Part shown: positions 1 to 14,320 of the stretch, piece by piece
How positions within the stretch are numbered: position 1 is the stretch's first letter
How the letters are laid out: each line of letters starts with the position of its first letter
From: Anthostomella pinea
Taxonomy: Eukaryota; Ascomycota; Sordariomycetes; Xylariales; Xylariaceae
Direction of reading: 5' to 3'
Length of the DNA stretch: 64,000 nucleotides
Assembly (NCBI GenBank): GCA_963556695.1
Contig: CAUWAG010000007.1
Span: 3,658,001-3,722,000 of the forward strand
The notes under the pieces: generated by a model
The model's input: only the letters and a program-made list of their open reading frames with translations
Told to the model about the DNA's origin: nothing
The model's database searches: none
Program-made: the position numbers and the translations under genes

Positions 1-1
1 T

Positions 2-955
2 CTGGAGATGCGGGATGGGAAACAGTTTGGGAAACAACATCACCACGATTTTATCGAACAAATGAAAGACGAGGAGAAGCAGCTAGAAGAGATGGTATAT
101 CCACACGAGTGGTACGAGTCAACAGAACAAGTCCATCATGTGGGACATCCTCCCCTCGAGCTTTTGGCCCAGTTGCCGCTGGCAATCCAACTAGCTGGCA
201 CGTCACTCGTCACGCTTGAGCTCAGAGTGTCATCACCTGGAAGCTTTCCGCTTCTAGCCCAAGAGGCACAGGAGGAAAACCTCGATCTCGTCTTACCAAT
301 GCTCCGGCATGTTCGCTCTTTTTGACGCCAGGCCCGTTACCCGCTTAGTTGGGGTAGACACGAAGGAATCGTTGAATATGTGGTCAGATATCTTTCTACG
401 ATTATGCGCAGCCCGCTTCTTCGCAACATTACTCTCGACGTCGAGGTCCCACCGAATGACGACGTGATACCCTCCACAGATTTGGGTGCTCTAATCTCTA
501 AACAACACTGGCCCAAATTGGAATTTATGTCCTTGCATGGCATCCCGCTCCGTCTCGAAGACCTGGCTCTGTTTGCCAAACGGTTGCTGCACGAACCATC
601 ATCCCATGCACCCCTCATAGCGCTGAACCTCGACTCTGTTTATCTCATGAGCAGTACGTGGATGGATGCCCTGGAAGTACTGCGTTCAAATCCAAGGGGG
701 TGGTCCCCTACGTCCCAAGTGCAGCGACCCCGAGGGGCAGCGCCGATTACGGAGGAAGAGATGGAAACCTTCAGGTGTCCTAAGCACTTGGGCGTATGGT
801 ACACCTCACCAGCATCACTGTACATCAAGGGCTTTCTGAAGCGCAACCCTCTCCTATCTCCGGAGGATTTGGAGAACCTTCTGGAGGAGGCGAACATTGC
901 TCCGCAGGATGCTTTATCGAACGTTGATTTTTGGTTGATGCATACGGTACGATGA
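2..955 (+). pseudogene. F-box/LRR-like protein, 3' part, with one in-frame stop
   Basis: The reading frame is open from the left window edge, so the true start lies outside. The frame runs to TGA 953-955 and is broken only by a TGA at 323-325, after the residues HVRSF. Beyond that stop the same frame continues without loss (RQARYPLSWG...) into about 190 more residues. The protein has leucine-rich segments spaced like fungal F-box/LRR hypothetical proteins (LVTLELRV, LRNITLDVEV, LEFMSLHG, LIALNLDSV), but no F-box is visible here. The stop could come from one C-to-T change in CGA (Arg). No good splice pair removes it. A function beyond 'LRR-like' cannot be given. An alternative is a shorter real protein ending at 325. 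Confidence 0.5.
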
Positions 956-1569
956 ATACTGATTGGACTAAGTTGTGTGCATGTACTAAGAAGGAAATCC
1001 ACGCTCGCCAACTTTGAGGCTGCCTTGGAGTCGAACTTGTTGACAGCGGCCTCCAATTTTGTTGCTTTGTTGGGAAAAGTCTTGCCTTCCTGTTTGATCT
1101 AGGGGTCTTTAAGGTCAACTACCATAAATGGCTTGCTGATAGACTAGTCCGATGAAGAAACAAAATCACCTCATATCAATAGTCAATACAATCGTAAGCA
1201 CCTATGGGCGATAACTGTTAATTAAAATGCTAGAACTACATCCGGTCAATAGTTCCCTTGGCCTCACCCTACAACTCGATCAACCCATCGCATCCAGGAT
1301 TCATCCCGGCACAAAGCGTCCATGCTCTCCGTCGGAAGAGTAACCAGCAGCTCGAGAGCGTCGGCCTCCTTCCCACGACATATTTTCTTTTGTAAGAGAC
1401 TAGGAAAAAATCGGTTGTTGCCTAGGTACTCGCCTAGGACAGCCTGTTTACAATACTTAGGGGAGAGGAGCACAGAATGGGCAAAATTCGTGGAGAAGAG
1501 CAAGTTCTTTTCAACAATCTGTCTCCGATAGATAGCTATTCTTGAAGGACCAGATGGATGACCCCAAGG
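956..1569. other. Intergenic, nothing recognised
   Basis: No convincing coding region. The short reading frames near 1264-1531 overlap on both strands, lack family resemblance and look like chance. Confidence 0.5.
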
Positions 1570-2913
1570 TCATACCGCCGCAACAACGGGGATAGGCCCG
1601 TGAGCGGGACAGACTGTACTTATTTTCTTGAGACCTCCACAACCCTGCGATGCAGAGGCTCTGGGAGGCGTGGTCTGCACTACTGAGGAGCTACCCCCCA
1701 CGTTAAATACAAAACAAACAAACAAACAAACGTCGGCCTCCTTCCTGGCCAGCATCACACTCGCGGCACCGAAAGTCCAGTCCGACTGTCCACGTCTGAT
1801 AGCGTCGGGCTTGGAGCTGAGAAATCCAGGTACGTCCCACTCAGCGTCCGCGCCGAAGAACCGCCAGGTGTTGTAGTGGTAGTGGTGAGGATCCCAGGGA
1901 CCGGCGTCGATCATCACGCCGACCCGCTTCAGGTCCGGGCAAGCCTCCAGCATCGCAGTGCGGGTGGAGACGAATTCCTCGTCGATATCTTTGAAGGCTG
2001 CCGAGATGGTCGAAGCGAGGTTTCGGAGGCCTTCTGCTTCTGGGAACTCGTGAGCGGTTTTCAGCTTGGCTTGCGGAGCTACGGCTATGGCGTATGTGAC
2101 TCCATAGCCGAAGTAGTTCGCGACGTGCGTGGATGGGGCGGTGTTGGATGAGTCGGCATCTCTGAGAGACTTCTGCAGTTGCTTGAGTTTCTCGAGACGG
2201 ATGACGAAGATCTTGCCTTCTCGATTCCGTGGCATGTAGCGTGGGGCGGCGTTCCCGGCCGGTAAAACGGCGTATCCGGGGCATGTATTGACAATCTCGT
2301 CCATGGAACGGGATTTCGCTTGACGGATCTGTGCGAGCGCTGCTGTTGGTGGACAAGGAATGTTGAGCTTGAGCTCTGTGTGCAGCTTTGCGGCCCTATT
2401 CCCTCGGGTGTGGGCTGCGATTGCCTCGAGTACTAGTCTACTACAGTCGCCATCAGCAATACAGTGGTGCAGGAAGATACTGAGCAGCAAGCCGCCCGTG
2501 ATATGGACTGCACGAAGTTGCAACACGGGAACAGGTTTGCCCTCGTGCGTGATCGCATCTGCAGGACAGAACAGATCTCCGTAGAAAGCGCGCGGTGTGA
2601 ACTCTTCTCGCTTGAGCTGGTGGTACGTCCAGGGAAAGCTATCCATAGCGTCGAGCGTTTCGAAAGGAATGGATTGACGATGGGTGCGTGTATCCACGTT
2701 GGGGGAATAGTAGACGACATTAGCTTGGTGATCGTCCTTCAATCTCAGATGTTCCGTCAAGTAGGGATATTGCAAAGCAATTTTGCGCAGACTGGTTCTG
2801 AGGTGGGTATAGGCATCGTTGGATTTGCCGTCGACGAAGGGGAAGCAGAATATTTGCCGTATGTAGCTTCGAGGTGCTGAATGGCCCCAGACCAGCAGAC
2901 GTTGAGGCTCCAT
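1570..2913 (-). CDS. BAHD / trichothecene 3-O-acetyltransferase-like protein, internally deleted
   Basis: A single open frame of 447 residues. HHCIADG at residues 149-155 is the HxxxD catalytic motif of the transferase family (PF02458, TRI101-like), which moves acyl groups from CoA to hydroxyls or amines of secondary metabolites. The N-terminal half aligns well by eye with that family. Around residue 262 the text jumps from APSTH straight to VANYFGYG. In related proteins these two places are separated by roughly fifty residues or more (the ALLWR-type helix and linker), so an in-frame deletion is likely. The family's DFGWG region is only weakly present as DWTFGAAS. The last ~50 residues are unusual and include a frame-reading of an (AAAC)5 tract at 1711-1731; the preceding MLARKEAD looks like the normal family ending. 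Probably inactive or strongly altered. The start Met is the first in frame. Confidence 0.7.
   Translation of the reverse strand: MEPQRLLVWGHSAPRSYIRQIFCFPFVDGKSNDAYTHLRTSLRKIALQYPYLTEHLRLKDDHQANVVYYSPNVDTRTHRQSIPFETLDAMDSFPWTYHQLKREEFTPRAFYGDLFCPADAITHEGKPVPVLQLRAVHITGGLLLSIFLHHCIADGDCSRLVLEAIAAHTRGNRAAKLHTELKLNIPCPPTAALAQIRQAKSRSMDEIVNTCPGYAVLPAGNAAPRYMPRNREGKIFVIRLEKLKQLQKSLRDADSSNTAPSTHVANYFGYGVTYAIAVAPQAKLKTAHEFPEAEGLRNLASTISAAFKDIDEEFVSTRTAMLEACPDLKRVGVMIDAGPWDPHHYHYNTWRFFGADAEWDVPGFLSSKPDAIRRGQSDWTFGAASVMLARKEADVCLFVCFVFNVGGSSSVVQTTPPRASASQGCGGLKKISTVCPAHGPIPVVAAV
1711..1731. repeat. AAAC tetranucleotide microsatellite inside coding sequence
   Basis: Five tandem AAAC units, read as TTTG on the coding strand of the acyltransferase. 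Gain or loss of one unit changes the frame; with one unit less the frame meets a TAG about twelve codons after the tract. Confidence 0.85.
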
Positions 2914-4347
2914 GTTTTGTTGCTTTGCTTGGTACTTGCGCTTGATTACACTAGAGAGCCCTTCAGTAGAAGGAGTCGAATCCGAATAATCGAATGTTAA
3001 ATATGAACGATTAAGTGACGAATCATACCGAGGGCATGCGAAGGTGGTTTTCTACTTGTGTGGTTTGACATCGCAGTCTGCAATCATCAGTTTACAATCA
3101 CAGGCCGCAGTGACAATGGCGTTGTTACACCCCATTGAAGTTGGCAATTCCCACTGTGTCCGGTCCAGCATTGAAGAAGACGAGGGCCAAATAGACCGGT
3201 GAATGTTCTTGTGGAAAGTGACAAAGTGGAAAGAATAACGACAGGGCAGACAAATTGTACCAAGGATAGTCATTGGCGGGTCTACTGTCACCTATACTGA
3301 CGCGGACTCTCATAACTTCTGGACAGTTTGACTTGTATTTGGAGACTAAGCTTGGATGAAACTGACTTCAATACAGAGCATGCTATCTTACTCCAGGTTC
3401 CCTATGACACCGTAGTCAGCCTTGGATATAGGCCCTGACCGGGAGCAACATGATACGAGGAGTCTTGAGAACTAGTATGACGGGACTCGAGAGCTTGATG
3501 CTGAAGTGGTATCGATTGCAGAAGATGTAAGGACGATGAACGGGAATGGAGGAATCAAGACGCCTCAGCAAGGAATTGCCGCGTACCAGCCAATTAACCC
3601 CGAACAAGACAATACCTATTACCTGTGACAATGAATCAGATTGCCATGTACCGTACGTTGCACCTAGGTACGATCAACAAGTCAGTCTTTCGTAACATTT
3701 GACCATTTCCTGAACATGGGCGTCACCATGGACAGCGAAGTCTAATTGTACCCTGAAAACTTGACAGCCTTCAATGCTGACAACGAATGATGCTGAAGTA
3801 CAAATTGGGCAGACGTTGATGTCGTTGAGAAAGCAGAAACGGCGGGCCGGTGCGTGCAGGTAATCCCCACTGTCAGCCGGCGCCGAAACGTCCCCATTAT
3901 CTCCGCCACTATCTCCGAGCGGCAATCTCTGCCGCCTGCCGCCCCAACCTCCTTGCCTCCGCACTTGAACTTACTGTGCATCAGTGAAGGTCGCAAACCG
4001 TCAATTGACCAGACGAGGACGAGATCTAGACAGCGGCAGCCTATTGAGAAACTACCCACCGACGAAGACGAGGCGATTGATAATCTCTGCAATCTCTTTT
4101 GCAAGTCTGCAATCTCCGATGAAGTTGAGGGTCTGAGGAACACAATCAACTGCTCCGGTTGAAGGGTGCCTATCATTCCGCTCCTTCAATGGCAACACGC
4201 CGGCCTGGTTCTCCATAATCTGCTGCTGTTTCAAGAGCATCTGGCAACCGTCTTGTGACTTTTGCAAGAGCTGCTTATATTTGGCGACTTGTTTCACATC
4301 TTTAGTCTGGCGGAATCGCCCCCGTTGTCTCTCCCACCCCCTTTCTA
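2914..4347. other. Intergenic region between acyltransferase and beta-galactosidase
   Basis: No recognised gene. A minus-strand frame at 4052-4297 gives 81 residues with a Gln/Lys-rich, coiled-coil-like start (LLQKSQDG, LLKQQQIM), but it has no family match and may be chance or an exon of an unseen gene. The last part is the beta-galactosidase promoter, with a pyrimidine-rich run just before the ATG. Confidence 0.4.
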
Positions 4348-7690
<3,343 letters not shown>

Positions 7691-8109
7691 ATTTAGGTCT
7701 GCTTTTGGATGTTGTATGACACAGAAACAAGGAGCCGCGTTACATCAGCTCAGTGTCCGATAGTCGTTGGTTCATTACTCTATTGCCTGATGTATACCAA
7801 GTCGGCCTGGGGTACACAGTCATCCGTGTGGATAGTTTCTGAGTACAATGTGGCCCCTATAATGTTCACTTCCGTGGCACTTTGATCTGTGTCGTGCAGT
7901 TCTCATCGGGTTTCTCTCGTAGCGCCCCCAAGACGCTGTTCAGCACTGTAGCGGAGAACGGAACCGCCTCGTGTGTCAGTCAGTCGGACCAACTGCACAT
8001 CTGGCTGAGTGGCGCGAGTGTTCACATACTGCATAGTGACTGTCCCGAACGCATTACGCTGGTTAATGTCTCCATTTGCTAACGAGATTACTACTATACA
8101 CCATCGATG
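7691..8109. other. Intergenic, 3' ends of convergent genes
   Basis: Lies between the stop of the beta-galactosidase (+) and the 3' end of the metallopeptidase gene (-). No further gene seen. Confidence 0.5.
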
Positions 8110-8262
8110 TCTACTGTTGCACAGCAAGAAGGCCAAAAGGTTGTATATCTGCTGTATTGGTGTTGTTGTTGTTGTTGTTGTGCTCTGGAGGTGGTGCGCA
8201 GCTGCAGTGGATGTGGGCAATATGCCAACCCAAGTGGGTTACGTGACCACGCAACATCTACG
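8110..8262 (+). repeat. About 150-bp dispersed repeat, copy 1 (inverted relative to 13732-13878)
   Basis: Contains a (GTT)n tract followed by CTGGAGGTGGTGCGCAGCTG and CACGTGACCACGCAACA-like text (here TACGTGACCACGCAACA). The reverse complement of 13732-13878 matches it almost throughout, apart from fewer GTT units and scattered substitutions. It covers the last codons and 3' flank of the metallopeptidase gene. Confidence 0.8.
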
Positions 8263-9772
8263 ATGTTATGTCTACATAAGGCACCAGTCTACCTTCACGG
8301 TTGCTTTGCTCTACCGCTGCTTGCTGAGCTGGGTCTGGCCGGCGAAGTGTATAGCCCCCGCTCGGTGGCTGGGCTGGTTGCTGCGGATCCGGGCGACGTA
8401 TATCTGCGAGCGAGGCCCACAGCCCGAGAAAAGCGTAGTTCTCGGCGTTGAGTAGCGATTCTGCCGGCTGTTTAACTATGATGTTATCCCAGCCGTATGC
8501 TTTGAGTGGATCGCCGCCAACGCCTCTGTCATCCAGAAGATACGGATACGAGTGCATCCACTACGGGTAGGTTAGCTAGTGCACCCCAGGCAGATACGCT
8601 TGTGAGGCTTTGAAAAACGCGTACCTCGTGTAGAATAGTAGTGGAGGGAAACCAGCCGAGGAACATCTGGACTTGGACATTCGAGACTGTTCGTTGGTTT
8701 CTCGGTTAGCAGACATGTCTATCTGGGAACGATCCCACCCAAGGTTGGAAAGCTATGGTGAAAGTCCAAACATACGGTCTGAGTTTCGTTGTTGGAACGC
8801 GGACAACGTCCGAGCCCATCCCATGGATCCCTGGGGAGGGTTCAAGTAAACCTTGTCGCAGACAGTCACCACGCATCGGTCCTGTTGCTGTCCGTCGTAT
8901 TGATTACCCTTGATGGTTCCACAGGATGTGTACGCTGCTGTTTTTCAGTCAGCCTGTCCTTGAAGGTATTTTTGCTGCAACAGTGCAGAATAACAACTTA
9001 CTTGGCCCTGTCTGTGGGGGGTCGTAGTACTTCCCTCCCTGAATCCCATGCACCAGGTCATCGTACTCATTAGCGATCCCAATCGGGGTGTTAAAGTGGG
9101 CGCCTGCACAGAGAGAGTGAGTCAAAGCAGAGAGAAAGGGGGTTTGGTCCGAGTGGCTTTCTTTTCCACTTCCGGGAAGGTTCTGTCACTCCAGGAAAAC
9201 TGACCATTGTCACAAATGAACGGCAAATGCGCGTTGTCGAGTGTGTATGTCTCCGACCAGTCGTCGCACAGGCCGGGAAATATATCTTCGCGGCTTTAGC
9301 TAAGTCAACGTCAACAGGATGTAGATCAGACCTTACAGTTCACATGGCTGAGTGGCACCTTTCCTGCGCCACTCCTGTTTCGCTTCTTCCACCGGTCGGT
9401 CTTCTGGTACTTGGTGCCATCGTTCTTTGGTGCGTTGAAGACATACTCGAATACTCGCTCGAAATCTCTGTCGGTTTTGCTGGCGAGCCTTCGTTTTGCT
9501 GCACAGGCCATTTCTCTAGCCTCGTAGAATGTCTCCGGAAACCCGATCATGTTCACACAAGTTGGATCGATCCAATAGTGATAGGGAGTCGTCACCTTCT
9601 GGGGAAGAACCAGCAGAGAACTAGTACGGCTGGCCGCGTTGGGTGCTGGGAACTGCCGCGTCATGTTCATGGGCCGTGTCATGTTCATGGGTTCCGTCTT
9701 GTCCGTGGGGTAGCCAACAACAGCCGCTGCAAGCATGGTCAAGAAGACCAAGATCCTGAACTTTGCCATCAT
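8258..9772 (-). CDS. Secreted M35-like (aspzincin/deuterolysin-type) zinc metallopeptidase
   Basis: Six exons read on the minus strand: 9772-9337, 9285-9205, 9103-9002, 8937-8776, 8686-8625, 8560-8258, giving 381 residues. The start chosen is the MM at 9772, which opens a signal peptide (FRILVFLTMLAAAVVG) cut near YPTD; an upstream in-frame Met would bury it. The zinc motif HEWMH (HExxH) is split exactly between exons 5 and 6 (ILHE | WMHSYPYL). It is followed by GGDPLKAYGW, where the Asp would be the third ligand as in the aspzincin GTxDYxYG motif, and NAENYAFL, matching the family's NADNYAYY. Conserved Cys pairs lie in YTSCGTIKG and CVVTVCD. Expected role: extracellular protein degradation. 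Splice borders are inferred from frame continuity; the intron 1 acceptor is the least certain. The gene looks intact, and its 3' end lies in a dispersed repeat. Confidence 0.78.
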
Positions 9773-10268
9773 CTTGGTACTGTGTAGCGTTGGTGCGTAC
9801 CGAAAAGGATGGGTGGGTGGTTTGGTAGGTGCGGATAGATACAGGGATTTGTCGAGATGAAGGAAAGTTCGAAGGATTAAGTAGAATATGCCGTAAGCGC
9901 CATAATCACATATTTCCTCAAAGGCCGCTACAATTTGCATACACTGACAACGGTACCGTAGACAGCGTAACGAATGAGGTTACGAGATTCAATGAGGCCG
10001 GTAAATTATATCAATGGGACAGCTTCATATGAGGTCCTGTCTCACTGTTTCTGTAACAATACCCACTATAGCAGTCCGCAAAGTGTACACTCCCAGTAGT
10101 TCAATGCTTCTCGGGAACCCATTCACAGAGTCATGAACCAAAGATCTACTGAGAAGTCACAAATATTTAAGACAGGTTCTCGACCAGAGGTATCACCTTT
10201 CTGGCCAACAACATACACCGGAAACCCACGTTCTTCATTGCGATACATCGGTAACCTGCACCCAAGAG
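9773..10268. promoter_or_regulatory. Shared upstream region of two divergent secreted-protein genes
   Basis: About 500 bp between the start codons of the metallopeptidase (-) and the Cys-rich secreted protein (+). AATATTTAAG near 10160 could be TATA-like for the right-hand gene. Both products carry signal peptides, so common control is plausible but only inferred. Confidence 0.35.
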
Positions 10269-11372
10269 ATGATGAAGATGATCCTACCATGCCTCTTGGC
10301 CCTCCTAGGCCCAGCAGCCAAAATGGTCAAGGGCCAGACATTACCACAACCCACGGCCTCGGCTACAAGCCCGACTACGTCGGTGGCTGCGATTACTACA
10401 CAAGGCCCGTTGGTCTTTGTTCGAGATGACCCCGACAACGTCGCTAGTTTGTCCCGCACGACCCTAGTGACAACGCTGACGGATTGCGCTGTCGTGAGCG
10501 GAGAGTCCGAACTACAGACGTTAACCCAATACACGGACTTGCGACAGCGCCTCACTATCACGACGACCACAACCTACAACGGAACCGATGGTACCCAGCA
10601 GGCTGACACCGCAGTTGGGGTCATGTTGGCGGGCGGGGCTACCTGGGTACTCCTCAACTTTGCCGAAACCCACTGGATATTCAAAGAGTTTCCCGATGGA
10701 GGCGTAGACGATAGCGGCCGCCCGGAGATTCCCCCGACCTGTGCACGCCCTGACTGCCAAGGGACTCTCGATTTTTGTGGTCTGACGGGCCCCTTGTTTG
10801 GGTGCGCGTGCGAGAAAGACAAGTGTACCGATGCGGGGCTCTTTTGCAACGAGTGCAAATGGGCTGATGGCAAGTGCACCAGTGGGGATTAAACTGGTTG
10901 CGACTGTACTACTGAGGCGTGTCCTGATGGTCCCAATACCCTGGACTGCCACGAATGCGGCACGGACAGCGCAGAGTGGGGGATTTGTGACGGGGTAAAC
11001 TCAAGCCCCAGACCTCCAAGCAGAACTTACAAAGCTGACACATAGTAGCTGTCCTATCGAGGGGGGCGGTACAAAGGATGTGAATGCAGATCAGCAAACG
11101 ATCCGCCTCCTCACCCAGGCCTGTCATCAGTCGAGATCCAGTCGCTAACGGACCAGCAAGCCCAGCTGCCAGTAGTTGTACCTCCTGGTCAGACCGTCAA
11201 TGGTACCGACAGTCCTGAACAGACCATGTACGGTCCCAAACGTCAACCTGATCAGACCATCGACGGTCCCGAAGGTCCCGACGATTGCCCTGCGCCCCCA
11301 CCGCCGCCGACTTGCCAGAAAAAAAAGAGAAAGCGGGCTATGAAGGCAATGATTGTGAAAAGTGAATTGTAA
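10269..11372 (+). pseudogene. Secreted Thr/Ser-rich, Cys-rich protein with one in-frame stop
   Basis: Begins with a signal peptide (MMKMILPCLLALLGPAAK), then a Thr/Ser-rich segment, then a Cys-rich domain (PTCARPDCQGTLDFCG, FGCACEKDKC, FCNECKW). A TAA at 10890-10892 interrupts it, but the same frame goes on with the same Cys pattern (TGCDCTTEACPDG, LDCHECG) to a GT donor at 10995. A 54-nt intron (10995-11048) leads to a last exon with YRGGRYKGCECR, imperfect repeats of the QTVNGTD/QTIDGPE type, a poly-Pro run and a basic tail, ending at TAA 11370-11372. CAA to TAA by one C-to-T change would explain the stop. Upstream exons may exist. No enzyme family could be named; an adhesin or wall-associated protein is possible. 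Confidence 0.5.
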
Positions 11373-11634
11373 TATTATAACGGGTGTGAGAATTGTGGTG
11401 CCTGTCAGGTGTGGGCTCCAGCCTTTGGCAGCTGAACGGGATGAAAGGGTCCATTATGGTGACCACTTGGGTGTTGCCTGGCAAATCCCTTGTCTGGTGT
11501 CAGGCAGCCGGGAGCCAAAGGCATCCCACAGCTGTATTTAGGTGGGACTAGCCCGCACGGAACCATAGATGAGACACAGACCAATCATCATCCCATTCCC
11601 GACCACCTTGACCCCTGATTTCCACAACAGGTTA
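11373..11634. other. Intergenic, left flank of the transposon
   Basis: No gene seen. It ends in the TA dinucleotide (11633-11634) that borders the transposon. Confidence 0.5.
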
Positions 11635-13570
11635 ACATCTCCCACCCCCCTGCGGACCACCCCCCCGCGGACCAGCGCGTTCTGACCCACAAACGCGTAA
11701 TTCACCAACCACCAGGATTATGGTGATCCACCATCTACACCATCACTTTTGCATCTTTTTTTTTATAAAGCACACTATTTGAATCCTTATCCACTGCTGA
11801 ATCTCATGATGTCATTTTACGACTGTCAAATAAAAGCTGAAGCCGCCATTTTGGCCATCCAACGCGGAGCTCCAGTCCGCTCGTCAGCTCTTGAATGGCA
11901 AATCAGTCGCTCGTACGTCAACCGACGAATCTCTGGCACCCCAACGCGGAATGAGACCAGCGCTCTCCAACAGGCTCTCTCACCGTATCTCGAACATAAG
12001 CTGGCAAGCTGGGCCCTGGGGCAAGCACGGCTAGGGTATTTTCCGGCGGTCTCTAAGTTCCGTCTCATAGCCCAGCGGATGCTCCATGCCACCGGGGATG
12101 CTCGAGAATTAGGAAAAAATTGGGCATCCAAGTTCCTGTCTCAAAACCCGGAAGTCAAGATAATGAAGTCTCGTGTTATTGACTACAACCGAGTGAATGG
12201 TGCTACAGCGGCAAATATCAACATTTTTTTCGATCGGTGTGACGCCCCTGACGTGGTTAACCTCATGCCAGCACGCTGGTACAATGTCGACAAAATGGGA
12301 ATCGCCCAGGGGGTTGGGGACTCCCATTGGGTGGTCTCCGAGGCCTCTGGCAACGTGGCTATAAAGAAAGGGGTCGAGAAGGGTGAATAGATAACTGCCC
12401 TAGAGTGTGTGAGCGGATCTGGTGAGACCTTGCTGCCACTGGTGATTCTCAAGGGAATTAACGTACAAGCCCAGTAATTTAGCAACCAAAACGAGGACAA
12501 ATTCACCGACTGGAGGTTTATTACGTCGCCCAATGGATGGACCTCGAATCCCATTGCGTTAGAATGGTTTCAACATATCTTTATTCCTCACATTCGGGAG
12601 GTCCACGGCAACACATGGGTGGTTTTGGTGTGTGATAGCCACGACTCTCACACGAATGACGAGTTCCTAGCCACCTGCTTAAGAAACAAAGTATGGTTGA
12701 TCTTTTATGAACCTCACTGCTCCCATGTAGTCCAGGTGTTAGATGTGGGAGTCTTCAATTTGGTGAAGAAGAGGTTGAAGACCTTACTCCAGGAGACGCC
12801 CAGCGGCCGTCTGGGACTCAGGCCATCTAAGGAGGAGGTTTTGGAGTGCTACGAGCAGGCCCGGAAGGACACAATGACGCTCCTCAACATCAGAATTGCC
12901 TGGAAAAAGACTGGGATTGTTCCTCGCAATAGAGCGGAGGCGTTGAAGTTGAAATATGTGATTCTAGAGGACAAGGGGGTAGCCAGGGCACGCCAGAGGG
13001 ACCCTAAGGCTTCCGAGCGAGCCATAACACCAGATTTTCTCGAGATGGTAGCTAAAACCATTGTCACAACACCCTCTGGAAGCCGGGCTTTGCAGGAGAG
13101 TGCTCAAAAACTCGAAAGAAAGGACCCTTCCTTTGGGGGGCCCTCTGAGCGCTTGTTGGTACAGAAGGCTGGCAAGGCCATGAATGTTCAGGCTGCTACC
13201 ATTGCAAATCTACGGGCCAAATATGAGCTACTTGAGGCTCAAGTGACTAAAAAGGCTAATACCACTCGAAAAGCAGTCAAACCAACACCAGGGGAATGAT
13301 TCGTCACAATGGCTAATATAAGGGAGGCCAAAATGGAGCTGAGAAACAGGAGGGTCTATAGGGACTCCGCTGCAGGCGAAGAGGTCCCACAAGAGGTCCC
13401 TGGTGAAGATTTAGGGTCGGAATCGGATTCTGGGAGCTGTATTATGGTTAGAACACCACGACCTTAGTGTATTTAGCAACTGTGGTGGTTGTAGATGGCT
13501 TCATCTGAATAAGAGTGGTGTGGTGTGGAGTGGTCCGTGGGGGGGTGGTCCGCAGGGGGGGGTGAGATGT
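11635..13570 (+). mobile_element. Fot1/pogo-type (Tc1/mariner) DNA transposon, complete but dead
   Basis: The left end 11635-11674 and right end 13531-13570 are 40-bp inverted repeats matching at 37 of 40 positions by my count. The element is flanked by TA on both sides (11633-11634 and 13571-13572), the expected Tc1/mariner target duplication. Length is 1,936 bp. Each end carries two copies of a GCGGACCA-like word beside runs of C or G. Between them lies one transposase reading frame with three stops. Well-matched ends plus a damaged gene suggest an old single insertion, or one that could still be moved by a transposase supplied elsewhere. Confidence 0.92.
11749..13467 (+). pseudogene. Fot1/pogo transposase (DDE_1) with three in-frame stops
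   Basis: One continuous frame of 573 codons is interrupted by TAG 12388-12390, TAA 12475-12477 and TGA 13297-13299, with no frameshift. The N-terminal half holds the CENP-B-like/HTH DNA-binding part (AEAAILAIQRGAPVRSSALEW). The three catalytic acids are all present: Asp in YNVDKMG, Asp in LVCDSHDSH and Asp in VVQVLDVGVFN. The first two stops fall where relatives have Trp or similar (E-stop-ITALEC; Q-stop-FSNQN), fitting G-to-A changes of TGG, i.e. C-to-T on the other strand. The tail after the third stop (FVTMANIREAK...) ends at TAG 13465-13467. It cannot make an active protein as it stands. Confidence 0.88.
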
Positions 13571-14320
13571 TATGCTGTAGTTGTGTGTAGGTTATACAGT
13601 ATATTGGGGAAAAAGGTTTAAGATTATATAGTTGAGGATCTTTAGCTACTATACCTAAATTAAGCTTATTCCCTTACTTTGACGAGGACATCTATGACCT
13701 TCCAGATGTACTGAGTCGAGGCGGATACATGATAGAGTGTTGCGTGGTCACGTGACCCACTTGGGCTGGCATTTTGCCCACATCCACTGCAGCTGCGCAC
13801 CACCTCCAGACCTTCAACAACAACAACACCAATACAGCAGATATGCAACCTTTTGGCCTTCTTTCTGTGCAACATAGAGCATGATGCTGAGCATGGCTGC
13901 AGACGGTGGCAGTTCGCTTCGTTTCTCAACCCGGCCAGATGCGAGACAGGACCCAGAAGAACGGGCTGTGGGTTTGTGCTGGACAAGGCTACGGAGACAA
14001 ATATATCTCATAACATGGAGGCATGTTTCGATAGCGGTGTCTGCAACACTGTGAGTGGGACCAATCAGTCGAATATCATGGCTTTATTCGACGAAGATCA
14101 GGAGACATAGCCCGGCCTCGCACCTTCTTTCGAGCGGTGCTTTAGTAGATAGTCGTTCTGAGCAATTGTACTTACCAAGATAAGTCGGGTGGTGTCGTGC
14201 TTGTTTTTTTATTGACACTTTGTCTACTAACTGCCCCTTTTCTGACAAGACCACATTTTCAAACATGCCAGAAAAAGTCGATAGTGTCGGGGATTATGCA
14301 ATAGGAATCAGGTGACGTAT
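13571..14320. other. Intergenic, AT-rich then the second dispersed repeat copy
   Basis: AT-rich to about 13670, then the inverted copy of the 8110-8262 repeat, then nothing recognised before the end of the dehydrogenase gene. Confidence 0.5.
13732..13878 (-). repeat. About 150-bp dispersed repeat, copy 2 (inverted)
   Basis: The reverse complement reads TCTATGTTGCACAGAAAGAA, then GGCCAAAAGGTTGCATATCT, a shorter GTT tract and CACGTGACCACGCAACA, matching 8110-8262 closely. Similarity fades beyond both borders. Confidence 0.8.

Noticed and set aside
8107..8451. Cys-run and Val-run reading frames over the GTT tract
   Set aside because: They come from reading a simple trinucleotide repeat in three phases and overlap the end of the real metallopeptidase gene on the other strand.
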